A stretch of DNA of 52,500 nt from Chrysomallon squamiferum (GCA_012295275.1 CM022672.1:26525930-26578429); one strand, 5' to 3'; positions 36,649 through 47,400 are shown, counted from the stretch's first letter. The notes: generated by a model not told the origin, from the letters alone. Made by a program: numbers and translations.

Positions 36649-37136
36649 CACGTGTCTATATCTACGCTATTTCCAATGAATGTACGCAATTACGTGTCTA
36701 AATCTACGCTATTTCCAATGAATGTACGCAATTACGTGTCTAAATCTACGCTATTTCCAGTGAATGTACGCAGTCACGTGTCTAAATCTACGCTATTTCC
36801 AGTGAATGTACGCAGTCACGTGTCTAAATCTACGCTATTTCCAGTGAATGTACGCAGTCACGTGTCTAAATCTACGCTATTTCCAGTGAATGTACGCAGT
36901 CACGTGTCTAAATCTACGCTATTTCCAGTGAATGTACGCAGTCACGTGTCTAAATCTACGCTATTTCCAGTGAATGTACGCAGTCACGTGTCTAAATCTA
37001 CGCTATTACTAGTGAATGTACGTAATCACGTGTCTAAATCTACGCTATTACTAGTGAATGTACGCAGTCACGTGTCTAAATCTACGCTATTACTAGTGAA
37101 TGTACGCAATCACGTGTCTAAATCTACGCTATTTCC
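36649..37136. repeat. 42-bp minisatellite, about 11.6 units
   Basis: Each unit starts with CACGTGTCTAAATCTACGCT (an E-box CACGTG in most units; the second and third begin TACGTG) and continues ATTTCCAGTGAATGTACGCAGT. Six central units are identical; the first two carry CAATGAATG and the last three full units carry ATTACTAG in place of ATTTCCAG. Because 42 is a multiple of three, the plus strand stays open through the whole array (repeat peptide SKSTLFPVNVRSHV), but it follows the exon 4 donor and an in-frame stop, so it is intronic. Confidence 0.95.
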
Positions 37137-37141
37137 ATAAT

Positions 37142-37170
37142 GATAATGGAAGCTGTTTCTACACTGAATA
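37142..37170 (+). repeat. 29-base direct repeat, copy 1
   Basis: The 29 bases beginning GATAATGGAAGCTG recur exactly at 38733-38761, in the next intron. This copy directly follows the 42-bp array. Confidence 0.85.
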
Positions 37171-37444
37171 ATAACAGAATGTACGCGATCTGTGTTACAC
37201 TTTTCTGTATTCGCGCTAGTAACGGACCGATCAGGGAAGATTTGGTAGAGCAGTTTTAAAATAAGTTTAAATATACTCATATAAATGGCTGGGCATCCAC
37301 AATTATCTCATATTTATAAACGTCTGTCTATGTAGCTGCCCGTCAGTCTGTCTGTATATCTCTCTGTCATTCTATTTACCAATCTGTCTCTCTATTTATA
37401 TATGTCTATCTAATGATCAGTCTTTGTCTCCTTCCCTCCCTCCA

Positions 37445-37447
<3 letters not shown>

Positions 37448-37533
<86 letters not shown>
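37448..37533. repeat. (CT)n microsatellite
   Basis: About 86 bases of CT in intron 4, reverse complement of the (GA)n array at 39407-39470. Confidence 0.95.
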
Positions 37534-37539
<6 letters not shown>

Positions 37540-38564
37540 GTCTCAGAACAGTCACATCTGTCTGTCACTTTGACGGATTCCCTTTAATCAAAAGCGTGCA
37601 TCATTCAAATATGATTTTTTTATTTTTATTATTTTTTGTTGTTTTACAATTACACGCAGTCTAGAAGCACGGAATTCCAAGAGAGAAGGCGACATATGGA
37701 TAAAGTAAATAATGGCAAAATACCTGCTGGAAATATCGTTATTTTTGTCGTGTCCTTTCGAAATTAATTTCTCACGTCAGAGATGAATGTTATAATGGTT
37801 ATTCCGCAGGAACAGAGACAGTAAAGCCTGTCACGGAACTGCGGATTCCTCATATCTGAAAACATTACCGTGAATATTTTATTCTTCAGAAACAGTATGA
37901 ATATGTTGCGCCTTCTACGAATGGTAAATTGAAATCGTGCCCATAAAAAAGCGTCCTTGCTGATGACCAGTAAACGCAATGTTTGTGGGGACAAGTGGGG
38001 TTCTAGTTAATAAAATAATCTCGCTAGTTTTGTCGGATTTCTTGTCTTTGGGTTGAGTTATTTGTAAAGAACTGAAAATTGAGGCAAAAAAAAAAAGAAA
38101 AAGAAATCAGATAAATTAATTAACATCTTACTGGAAAAATAAAATAAAATAAAATAAAATAAAATAAAATAACCCTAAAGATAAATAAAAAAGCTCTAAA
38201 GGTAAAAGGACAACAGCTGTGGTTTTCTGATCTAGGGAAGATTATGTTTAAAAAATACCTCACAGCTAATCATTGACTTTGGCCAAAGGAAAGGCTCAAA
38301 GCAGGTTCCTCTCTCTTTGTTTAAATACAAAATTATTGTATTAGCACCCAATAATTAGAAATATAAAAATTGTTAAACTGATCGCCAAAGGCCTTGATAC
38401 ATTTTACCGGATTTAAAAAAAATATATATTGATAAATAACAATAATAACAATAACGTATAAAAAGGTAATAGTCATAATGAGCTTGTGTGATCAAATAAA
38501 TAAAAACAATTGTTCAGTCTGTCAAAATCTGTTTAGCCAATCATCTTTGATTTTTATCTTACAG

Positions 38565-38685
38565 AATATTTGTAGTGATGGTATCCGTGGTCAGTATATA
38601 CACGTACAACGGTTTCACTGATCTAAACAAGAGAATTGGCTGGGCGATGGATGACGTCACTGGTTACTTTAACAACACAAAACAC
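38565..38685 (+). CDS. PROM1-like: Prominin-like protein, coding exon 5 (end of transmembrane segment 2, start of loop)
   Basis: Codes for the end of codon 174 to codon 214. The first 14 residues (VIFVVMVSVVSIYT) complete transmembrane segment 2, and the rest (FTDLNKRIGWAMDDVTGYFN) begins the first large extracellular loop. An N-glycosylation sequon Asn210-Asn-Thr is present. Acceptor TTACAG, donor CAC/GTAAGT, phase 2 to phase 0, consistent with its neighbours. Confidence 0.85.
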
Positions 38686-38732
38686 GTAAGTTAAACTTTA
38701 AATGAAAAGTGAGTCATGGTACAAACTTAAAG

Positions 38733-38761
38733 GATAATGGAAGCTGTTTCTACACTGAATA
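38733..38761 (+). repeat. 29-base direct repeat, copy 2
   Basis: Identical to 37142-37170. Confidence 0.85.
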
Positions 38762-38917
38762 TAATATAAAGAAGTATTTATAGAAAAACAAAAAGATCTT
38801 GAAACCACTTAACTATTTCTTTTTCTCTTTCTAAGCTTCTGTCGTCTGTCTCTCGGTCTTATTCCCTCACTCTGTCTGTCTGTTTCTCTCATTTTTTCCT
38901 TTGTTAGATATCACTAT

Positions 38918-39146
38918 CACTTGCGGATCTACATTTTTGGGGCCCTGAATCTTGACGTGTTACTGGGGCCCTTTGAAGGTTTGGGCAAACATTGGATGTT
39001 TTTTTTTCTTCCCAGTGGGCTTCTTCCAAAACAGAGATGGATTAAAATTTTGAAGCAGTGTGGACTAATGTCGCTTTTGGGGTCCTTCTTGGATTAGGAC
39101 CCTTGAAGGTTTTAGCATCATTAGTTTGATAACAGATCCGCTCTTG
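38918..39146. mobile_element. hAT-like degenerate MITE, 229 bp, in intron 5
   Basis: The left end CACTTGCGGATCT and the reverse complement of the right end CAAGAGCGGATCT share GCGGATCT and the terminal CA. The GGCGGATC-type end is typical of one hAT group. The flanking 8 bases are ATCACTAT and ATCAAAAT, 6 of 8 identical, fitting an aged 8-bp hAT target duplication. Inside, GGGGCCCT and CCTTTGAAGGTTT-like stretches occur twice. No ORF. Confidence 0.55.
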
Positions 39147-39239
39147 ATCAAAATGTATTAAATTAAAGTTAAGTTGTTTTTAAAATATGGTTATATGTCG
39201 TTCCTTTCTTTGTACTTACTTGATATTTTCACGTTTCAG

Positions 39240-39309
39240 CAATATGAATTTGTCACTATACAAACAAACGAATGGATCAACAAAGATGTGCTTGGAACAG
39301 ATCTCGACA
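39240..39309 (+). CDS. PROM1-like: Prominin-like protein, coding exon 6 (extracellular loop 1)
   Basis: Codes for codons 215-237 and one base of codon 238 (QYEFVTIQTNEWINKDVLGT then DLD). Acceptor ACGTTTCAG, donor ACA/GTAAGT. Phase 0 to phase 1. The content is mostly polar and helical, as in the first extracellular loop of prominins. Confidence 0.75.
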
Positions 39310-39402
39310 GTAAGTATAAAACTGAAAAGGAAAGAGAAAAAGCAAGAGAAAGGGAGAACGAGTAAGTGTATTTGTGGTGTACAAAAGTGTACAATGAGAG
39401 AG

Positions 39403-39406
<4 letters not shown>

Positions 39407-39470
<64 letters not shown>
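39407..39470. repeat. (GA)n microsatellite
   Basis: About 64 bases of GA, complementary to the (CT)n of intron 4. Confidence 0.95.
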
Positions 39471-39475
<5 letters not shown>

Positions 39476-39659
39476 TTATGTACGTAAAAACATACGCATA
39501 CATATTTACACTCACATACCTACAGACACGAAGACACATAAACTTGCTATATTCTTAAGATTGTACTAACATATTGCTAACGGGTACGGTTTAAAAATAA
39601 AATGATATTAGTTTTTAAACGTGATTTTCACTTGTTACTGTATCAAACACCAATAGTTT

Positions 39660-39662
39660 TAC

Positions 39663-39721
<59 letters not shown>

Positions 39722-39725
39722 TTTT
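39660..39725. repeat. (TTTA)n microsatellite
   Basis: About 16 TTTA units. Confidence 0.95.
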
Positions 39726-40797
39726 GCCCAGTGTATTCGACTTAATTCCTTTTAATTTATTTTATTTTTTTTTTTTTTTTTTTGCAAACGTATTCTGTTA
39801 ACTTCACAAATAAGGATACTATCACACTTACCAACCGGTCAGTAAGACATATGTACTTTTTCTTGTCATATCCCGTTCCAAACACTACTCTGCGTTATCT
39901 GAAACAGTAATTAGTTCAGTTCTGTTCGTGAAATGATCGCATGAAATAATCCTTCAGGAATAGCTTTGTTGTAGGAGTAGTTTTTACACAAACAGACCTT
40001 GTCGAAGAGGTAGGAATAGGTCTGACTAACTGTGTGCATAGGCCTTATTGGTGTGTACAGGCCTTAGCTCCATGTCTGAAGACTTTGACTGTACAGGTAG
40101 ACTTAAATCTCTGTAATACTGGACATGACAGACTATGTTTTATATGCAATTCTTGTTGAAGGAAAGTGCCTCATGCTTTTGTTTGATTGGTGTTGAACAA
40201 GACAGTGTTGCTTTGTAATTTGGATCAAATCTTGTTACTGCAGCTTGATGGTATAATTATTGGTGCTACAGTGATAAGCTTCGCTAATGTGTATTAATGA
40301 CCTGCTGCTTAATAAACAGGGTTTGCTGCTCTATATTAATGCTTTATTGCATTGTTTGTATGTAGGCTTCACTGGATAAAACGTTTCTTGTGTAAAATGA
40401 GATTACACTGGTGTTCATGTTGGCTTTTTTTTTTTTTTACGGTTGTGTTAGAATTCGTTGTAGAACATGGCCTTCGATGTACAGTAGCATAATTCAAGAA
40501 AGAAAAGAGTTCTTATTAGTTTCTGTTTTAACAGACAGTTTAGCTTTCTAAACTGCATAAAACATTCCAGTGATACCAGTAATCTCTACAAATTTAATGA
40601 AATGTTACAAAGGCCAAGTTCTGGAAGAATGCTACCAATAATGTAAAATCATAAAAATATTTATAAAAATAACTTATAATAATGATAACGTTATATATAA
40701 AAGACTAATAATAAAATATAATAAATGGTTTCATAATAATACTGTTTTTAATACGACAGTAATTTTGAAAAGGCTTTGAAATTTTCTTTCTTTTTTA

Positions 40798-40888
40798 ATT
40801 TTTTTTTTTTTTTTTTTTTCATTGACCTTTCTTTCCTTCTTTCTTTAAAAAAAAAAAAATAATAAAATAATAATAAAAAAAAAAAAAA
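40798..40888. repeat. Poly(T) then poly(A) tract
   Basis: T-run of about 22 bases followed by C/T-rich sequence and A-rich runs; the two could pair as a hairpin. Confidence 0.75.
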
Positions 40889-41205
40889 TCGGTTAAGAAT
40901 TTGTTTTTAATGCTTAGGCCGCACTGTTGCATAAGAAATCGATTCGATATCCGCTTTCAAATAAATCTTATTTAAAGCTAGCAACACAAACGTAACTCGT
41001 CCGCCGAATATCGTTTCAACTGTTAAAGAAATAATTCAACCTGTTTTTTCCTTCTCACTGCGATTTTATTCAGTTTTCTTTCACACACAATCGCTTCTGC
41101 TGCGTCGTTCCACGCATGTCGTTTTAATATCTGTTTTGTATTCCGAAGCGTATTTCCACCACACACACACGTACAGCTACTCACCGCTGTTTTCCTTTGT
41201 TTCAG

Positions 41206-41295
41206 GAATAGGCAATCTCGTCTGGGAACCGGGACGCAAAGCATTTCGGCCCAACGTCGCTTCAGTGTTTTCATCACTGACTGATCTGGATGCAC
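41206..41295 (+). CDS. PROM1-like: Prominin-like protein, coding exon 7 (extracellular loop 1, last visible exon)
   Basis: Codes for the end of codon 238 to codon 267 and one base of the next. The peptide reads RIGNLVWEPGRKAFRPNVAS then VFSSLTDLDA. In vertebrate prominins the same position carries a hydrophobic Gly-(Ile/Asn)-x-Ile/Leu start, a basic residue, then Arg/Tyr-Pro-x-(Ile/Leu) and a small-residue helix; this order matches and is the best single piece of family evidence in the loop. Acceptor TTTGTTTCAG, donor CAC/GTAAGT. The phase-1 end means that the gene continues; the remaining spans, the second loop and the C-terminus are outside this window. Confidence 0.8.
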
Positions 41296-41856
41296 GTAAG
41301 TACAGACAACTGAACGAACGTTGTGTTATTTATCACCGTCTTTCTCTTTTGTAAACAAAAATATCTTGAGGAGAAAAAAAAAATAGCAGAATAAGAAAAC
41401 CCTGTGAATTACATCGATATTCCACAGCATATTTCTCTCTTATGCAAATAATTTATAATGTCACTCGAACGTTATTGATATATTCGAATTAATCAACAAA
41501 CATCCATATAGAGATAACATTATAGACAGGCAGAAAATCAGATAATCAAAACACACAGCAAAACAAACAGACACAGACAAACAGAAACAAACACATATAC
41601 AGAGATTCCGGAAAGACAGACGAATATACCAACACAGTGAACGTTTATTTAACGCTTCAGTTTCCAAGAAAACATTCGGGGAAGTCTAAGAACAACGGAA
41701 GAAAGTATTTCTCCGTAAATCAATAACGGAGAGAAAAGACAGAGAGGACAAAGAAAGAACGACTAGGAAAGGAAACAGATGTCGTGGAAATAACATCAAA
41801 TTCATCCCCGAGTTTTTTCCCCTTTCCAACTAGTGCTTTGAGTCGTTGCATGCAGA

Positions 41857-42060
41857 ATGGTCATGTGAAAGAGTTCAGTGGTTAGATTATAGTCGCGAAG
41901 CATCGTAGGTTGCAAGATCAACCCTCTACAGGGGACACGTTAGGGTTATAACCTTTTCAAGTCGGTACCACTATACTGATTTATTAAGGTATTTGGGTGT
42001 AGTCTTTCCCTACCATTGGGAAGGTGCATATAAAAAAGTTTATTGCTATTTATTATTACA
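41857..42060 (+). mobile_element. Degenerate tRNA-derived SINE
   Basis: GTTCAGTGGTTAGATTA (near 41872-41888) resembles the A-box region of a tRNA-derived SINE, and GGTTGCAAGATCAACCC (41908-41924) its B-box region, at tRNA-like spacing. The body continues with GGTATTTGGGTGTAGTC-type sequence and ends in a tail AAGTTTATTGCTATTTATTA, the simple tail expected of such elements. Several changes in both boxes suggest that it is old. Confidence 0.45.
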
Positions 42061-42707
42061 AATATGCTGTAGAATAATTCCTTGCCTTGCATCATATCGT
42101 ACAAAACGAGAATGTTTTGTGTGTGTTATTTAGCAGTTATTAATCTATTCTCAAACCTGTTTATATAGTCACCATTTTAAGAATGGTACTTAATGTATAC
42201 TCTTGCCAAAACGCTTTTTGTTTTGTGTTTATTTCAGTAAATTCTTATGTGTGGAAGAAAAAAAAAATCAACCCACTGTTTTATTTATATTTACGTTTAA
42301 CCGCTATTTTATTCTTAATGTGACCTATGTTTAACCAGACTTTTCAGAAATTTATTCAAATAACTTTCGCTATTTTTGAAAATGTCACGATCTTTGCATA
42401 ACCAAAATGAGGTCGATAATAACTAGAACACATCTACCAGGACACATTTTATTGCCCCAACTGAAATTTTAAAACTAAATTCTTCTTTTTATTTAGTTAT
42501 TTAGTTATTTTTTATATCAATCTTTTTTGTTCCCTTCTTCTACAGACTTCTGCTATATGATTTTCTTCTTCTTTTGGAATTGCACTCTTTGAAACAATCT
42601 TTACAAATAACAAGTCACACAGCTGTGAATAATTTGTTTTACTATCTAATGATTAGTTTACATTCTTTTTCTTTTTTTTCTTTCCTCTTCTTCTTATTGT
42701 TCTTTTC

Positions 42708-42708
<1 letters not shown>

Positions 42709-42796
<88 letters not shown>

Positions 42797-42809
42797 TCTC
42801 TCTCTTTCT
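42709..42809. repeat. (CT)n microsatellite
   Basis: About 100 bases of CT with one CCC interruption near its 3' end. Confidence 0.95.
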
Positions 42810-43390
42810 CTGAGTGCTGCATTACTTTGTTATTCGTTACTCAGATCTTTCGTTGCTAATAAAAAAACAAAAAAGCAGTCCAAAGTAAACTGACGGTTTC
42901 ATCTGTCATTATCACTGATCATCTGTAAAACGTCACGGAACTGCAAATTCTGAAATATTTCTTCGTTACTTTTTTCGATTCATTTTTTTTGGGAACCTAT
43001 GTTTTATTTCACATAAAACAAATTTCCTCCGGCAGTTTCAAGTTAATATCATTACAACTGACAAAACAATGCAGACGAATCCCAGATCTTCTTATCTGCA
43101 TATGTTATTATGTATTACCGACAGCTCCGCGCTGCGTTGACAAAACACAAATAACATGAAGTCATCAAATATTTACAAATCCTTTGGGCAACGCTGAACC
43201 TTTTTGTTAGGATATGTATATCGTTACCGAAGCACCAGATCCCAAATGCACCTACAGAACTGAATTATCCATTTAAAACACCCGTTAAATAATAAATGGC
43301 GTTACATGTTCTCCTGCACGAATTGGGCAGGAGATATTAATATTTAAATTGTTTAAAGGATAAATTTCTACATTCCACTGTTTGGGAAAA

Positions 43391-43391
43391 T

Positions 43392-43437
<46 letters not shown>
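43391..43437. repeat. Poly(T) tract
   Basis: About 47 consecutive T. Confidence 0.9.
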
Positions 43438-43610
43438 CTCTCTCATGTTTGTAGTCACGTTTTATTATTCTTTTTTTTTCATTTATTTCTATTTAATGCT
43501 TCTAAAGTTCTTTAGATTATTGTACATTATTGTACATTTGCAAGTACAGAAGTTTACAGAACATAAACGCCCTTAAACGCACAGAAACATAAATACATAA
43601 ATACATACAT

Positions 43611-43613
<3 letters not shown>

Positions 43614-43662
<49 letters not shown>
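43614..43662. repeat. (CA)n microsatellite
   Basis: About 49 bases of CA, followed by CATA units up to the SINE-like element. Confidence 0.95.
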
Positions 43663-43663
<1 letters not shown>

Positions 43664-43715
43664 AAACATAAATAAATATATACACATTCCCACACATACA
43701 TACATACATACATAA

Positions 43716-43925
43716 GGTTGTCTCGATGGCCGAACTGTAACATCGTCTGCCTTCGGAGTGCTGGCGAATGGGTGTCATACGTTCGAGTCTCGTCAGCGGT
43801 ATCTGACGGGTTTGTGAGGTCGTGTTTGGACTTTGTCCTCCTGCGCCAGTGTGTTACCGAATATTATCTATGTACAGAGTCTAATCAGACGTACATATCA
43901 CAGAGAATATTCAAAATCCTAAAAA
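43716..43925 (+). mobile_element. tRNA-derived SINE inserted in a (TACA)n microsatellite
   Basis: TGGCCGAACTGT (43727-43738) matches the RNA polymerase III A box at 11 of 12 positions, and GTTCGAGTC (43781-43789) the B box. The 42 bases between them fit a tRNA with a long variable arm (leucine/serine type). TACATACATA-type repeat lies on both sides, so the element either inserted into a TACA array or brings such a tail. An open frame crosses it, but it has no gene-like features. Confidence 0.55.
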
Positions 43926-44623
43926 GTACATACATACATACTTACATACACAAAAACAAGCATAGAAACATTTTTTTTTTCATTGCAATACACATGCTCA
44001 CGCAAATAAGTAAATTCAGGTCATATTATACTTTAATCAATATATTTATCATTCTTTGTTTAATCCATTTTACAAAAACACAAGCGCCCTGTTTGTCTTT
44101 TAATATAACATTACCACCTGAAAGCACTAAGACATTTCTATCAAGGCCGAACCAAATGTACGTCAGTGCATATCAGATAACTTGATCGTCTGTAATGGAA
44201 TGTGACAGTCATATTTAACTATTGTCTTATTAATTTTACGCGTTCTTCTGTGTCTGCTTTGTCTGACGTTTATTCCTTTGACTGTGTTCCAACACTGAAT
44301 ACATCGCTTTGTTTAAACGTGATGCAGTCACTGACTGCATTTTATGCAATTTCGAGCTCGTGTTTCACTGTGTAGATTGTATTTCACTTTATTCAGTGTG
44401 GTTTTCTTTGAAGGTCGTTTTGCAAGTTGTTTTTCCAATTTCAGTGAGTTCTGTTCGGTCCGTATTTATGTTAATTGTCTGTATTTGAGTTTGAGCATTA
44501 GGAATAAATATTTCAAAATTAGTAGAAACTGTATTCCCTTTTGAGATTTAGGATTTAGCAGTTCAGTTTGTCTTATTTTGGTTTGTAGTCCTAATTCAGT
44601 TTCTGATCTGTAAGGAACTCATA

Positions 44624-44684
44624 CGCGCGCGCGCGCACACACACACACACACATACACACACGCACACACACACACACACATGA
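44624..44684. repeat. (CG)n-(CA)n alternating purine-pyrimidine tract
   Basis: About 6 CG units run directly into CA units with few interruptions. Such sequences favour left-handed Z-DNA. Confidence 0.85.
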
Positions 44685-44849
44685 ACTCACACACAGACAA
44701 AAATCATCATTCACATACATTCACATATACAAATAGAAAAGCAATACCGATGCACATACAAACACAAACTGCTTCCAATGAATTAATTAACGCTCGGTAT
44801 GGAAACCGTCAAATTAGTTGTACTAAATAGATGGTGTCTGCACAGAGTC

Positions 44850-45190
44850 GATACATCACGGAGGAAGAGGTTAATCACTCACTAATGATGGCCGTATCTC
44901 TCGTCCCTGACGTCATAATAACCGTTCCGAGGATGCCATTTCTGATCCGGCGTCTTGGTAAAAAAGACGGAGAGAGCCGAAGAGTTTAGAACGCTAGTAC
45001 AAATTGCAGCGCTAACGTATTTGGGAAAGAATACAAAGAGACGTTGCCAAACGTAATTATTATTTGCCAGACAAATTTACACAAGTAAAAATTCTCTTTC
45101 TTCTTTCCGCGATATCGACAAAATCGGAAAGCAGACGATTTGTTTTATCAGCGCGGGTGATTGCAGGCTCGGTTACTGGAACGCCTTGGT
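44850..45190. promoter_or_regulatory. Non-repetitive intronic block with CRE-type site
   Basis: Balanced composition with many CpGs. It contains TGACGTCATAA (near 44918) and a GCCATTTC/GATGCC pair, and ends at a C/T-rich tract. No ORF. The regulatory role is inferred from composition only. Confidence 0.25.
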
Positions 45191-45786
45191 TTTTGTTATT
45201 CTGTTTGTGAGAGAAAAAACGAAATTTTCTTTTCTTTTTTTTTTCTTTTTTCTTCTTTTTTCTTTTTCTTTCTTTCTTCTTCCTTTTTATTTTAAATTTT
45301 TTTAAATTTTAAATTTTTAATATTTTTTTTTTTTTTTTATTTTTAAGTTTTATTCTCTCGCACTTTTCGTATGCAAACAGCACGCGCATTCTCAGTGCGG
45401 ATTTACACTCGAAGAAAATAATTAAGTTCTCGCGCAATTGTCGACTATTAATTAGCACAGCGTATTTTATTGTCTCTCGTACTATCGATCCCTTTTCGAA
45501 AAAAGCACCAAAGTAGATTTTGCTTTCGAGTATTCTTCTTCACAAACACGGTGTCACCATGGTTACAATAAATGGAATTTCGTCAGATTTATGATATTCT
45601 GACGTCTCTTCGTTTGTCTTCATAAAATATTAAACAAAAGCTGCCCAGTTCTACTGTGCCGTTAATAGTTCTGAAGCGTCAGGCTGGCATTTCGACAAGG
45701 AAAGGAAGCTATTTTGACAGCTGATAAACAAGATATTGAGAACCGCCTGTTAGGCTAGCGGAGCATTGATGAATCTGAAGTGTTTA

Positions 45787-45795
<9 letters not shown>

Positions 45796-45824
<29 letters not shown>

Positions 45825-45861
45825 GCCCGCACGCATATATATATATATATATATATATATA
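45796..45861. repeat. (CA)n then (AT)n microsatellite
   Basis: CA units to about 45830 with GCACGCCCGCACG, then AT units. Confidence 0.9.
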
Positions 45862-46023
45862 CACGCATCTACTATAGCTGAATTCTTTATATGTAAAAGC
45901 AGAATCCTTTAAATTATTATGATCTTTATGCGAGTAAGTTTTTGAATACCGATAATTTTACATATAAAATAAATCATAAAAGATCGGCAACATCGCAATA
46001 ACAGTAACATCCCAAGATAACAT

Positions 46024-46025
<2 letters not shown>

Positions 46026-46060
<35 letters not shown>

Positions 46061-46062
46061 TC
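46026..46062. repeat. (ATC)n triplet repeat
   Basis: About 12 ATC units. Confidence 0.9.
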
Positions 46063-46547
46063 ATTATCATCTTTTCTCACAAACAGTGCACATACAATCA
46101 AATATATAATGACAGAGAGAAAAATAAAGATCTCTGATTTTGGATAGAAATGAGTAAGTAACTCCCGATATATCCAAAATAATTATTTTCTGTCTACAGG
46201 ACCAAGGAAATTAGCTTTCGCCTAATTAGAATTATTTCTTGTTAATATCCGGTGCTGGTATGCGATCGCACTGCACACAGCTTATGAGACGACTGATTAT
46301 CTAAAATCTATAAATATTCTCTTGCTTTTGTTGTCATCTTAAAAATTTTAATATTAGTTCTTCTGTTTAATAATAAATACTAATAACGTAATAGTTTCTA
46401 ATTTTTAAAGCATTTTGCTTCAAGATTTTATAACAGTTACATTTACTGAAGAATATTAGTGGATTCAATGTTGTCACAGATATTCCTTTAGATAGAATCT
46501 TTGTTTAAATTCAAAATAATGAAATATTATTCTGCTTTTTTATTATT

Positions 46548-46582
<35 letters not shown>

Positions 46583-46608
46583 TATTATTATTATTATTAT
46601 TATTATCT
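46548..46608. repeat. (ATC)n then (ATT)n triplet repeat
   Basis: About 9 ATC units change into about 9 ATT units. Confidence 0.9.
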
Positions 46609-46964
46609 CACAATTTTCTTTGACATACCAATGATAGAGATTAATAATCACAACCGATGATATTTGATATGCATCTCCAACAGAAAGGATAACACTGTAT
46701 GCCCTTTAATTACGAGTAATAGCGAGGTAGCGGGAACGAGTAAAAAAAGCCAGTGATGGGAGCTGATCCTGAGAATCTGCACTCGTCACTGCCCTATCAC
46801 TCGCTTTAGCTGCAGATCACTTGTAGCACGAGCAACTGTCACTTTTTAATCACTTATTTTCAGTCTTTGATCTTCTTTTACCCCGATCCCAGCTTATAAA
46901 ATATTAACACGTAACACGTCTGTTGCGTTTGTTGTTACGTCACATTACAGGAAATACGTTAAGT

Positions 46965-47400
46965 TTTTACTGTGACGTGAAGTCCCAGGTGACAGCCCAC
47001 AGTGACGTCACGTTAGTGGAATGGTGGACGGGAAATTCCCCAGTCCTAAAGTTGGTCTGGAATACACTAATCCCATGCGGTGATGTGCAGTTGTGGAAAA
47101 CTGACGTTCAATGCATCATTCCTGTTGAGTGACGTTAAAATAGTGGAAACACACACAAACACACTGAGAGTTAGTGGAATGTTAATGGGAATTCATTAAT
47201 CCCATAGTGTGACGTTAAGTTAGTGGAAACACACACACACACACGCACACACAAACACATTGAGAGTTAGTGGAATGTTAATGAGGAATTCACTAATCCC
47301 ATAGAGTGACGTTAAGTTAGTGGAAAGTTGATCTCAAATGCCTTAATCCCATAGACTGACGTAAACTTAGTGGAAAGTTGATGGTGATTTATGATCTGAC
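46965..47400. repeat. Degenerate tandem repeat carrying TGACGT in most units
   Basis: A block of the form TGACGTTAAGTTAGTGGAA, then variable sequence, then CACTAATCCCATAG recurs about every 50-105 bases. The best copies are around 47130, 47210, 47310 and 47355; older ones lie around 46970-47110. Two copies have gained CA tracts. TGACGT (half CRE) occurs at nearly every unit boundary. Confidence 0.75.

Larger units (their letters stand above)
36625..38564 (+). other. Intron 4 (1,940 bp)
   Basis: GTAAGC to TTATCTTACAG, phase 2. It holds the 42-bp minisatellite, a (CT)n array, a short (AAAAT)n tract at about 38139-38172 and one copy of a 29-base repeat. Nothing specific is seen in about 37540-38080. 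Confidence 0.75.
38686..39239 (+). other. Intron 5 (554 bp)
   Basis: GTAAGT to ATTTTCACGTTTCAG, phase 0. Contains the second copy of the 29-base repeat and an hAT-like MITE that fills about 40 percent of the intron. Confidence 0.75.
39310..41205 (+). other. Intron 6 (1,896 bp)
   Basis: GTAAGT to TTCCTTTGTTTCAG, phase 1. Holds a (GA)n array, a (TTTA)n array and poly(T)/poly(A) tracts near 40798-40888. Nothing specific is seen in about 39790-40790. Confidence 0.75.

Noticed and set aside
36652-37140. A 162-codon frame of 14-residue repeats
   Set aside because: It lies inside intron 4 after a stop in the exon's frame and is explained by a 42-bp minisatellite whose length is a multiple of three.
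42239-42330. Possible next prominin exon after TTTATTTCAG
   Set aside because: The phase-1 frame is open for about 30 codons, but it is A/T-driven (poly-Lys, Phe/Tyr) and has no donor.
42546-42595. Possible next prominin exon after TTCTTCTACAG
   Set aside because: Phase-1 frame gives Phe-rich sequence and a stop after about 15 codons, without a donor.
43554-44185. 155-codon plus-strand frame and CA-derived minus-strand frames
   Set aside because: They cross a SINE-like element and microsatellites; composition gives no protein signal.
46200-46226. Possible next prominin exon after TGTCTACAG
   Set aside because: Stop after 8 codons in the required phase.
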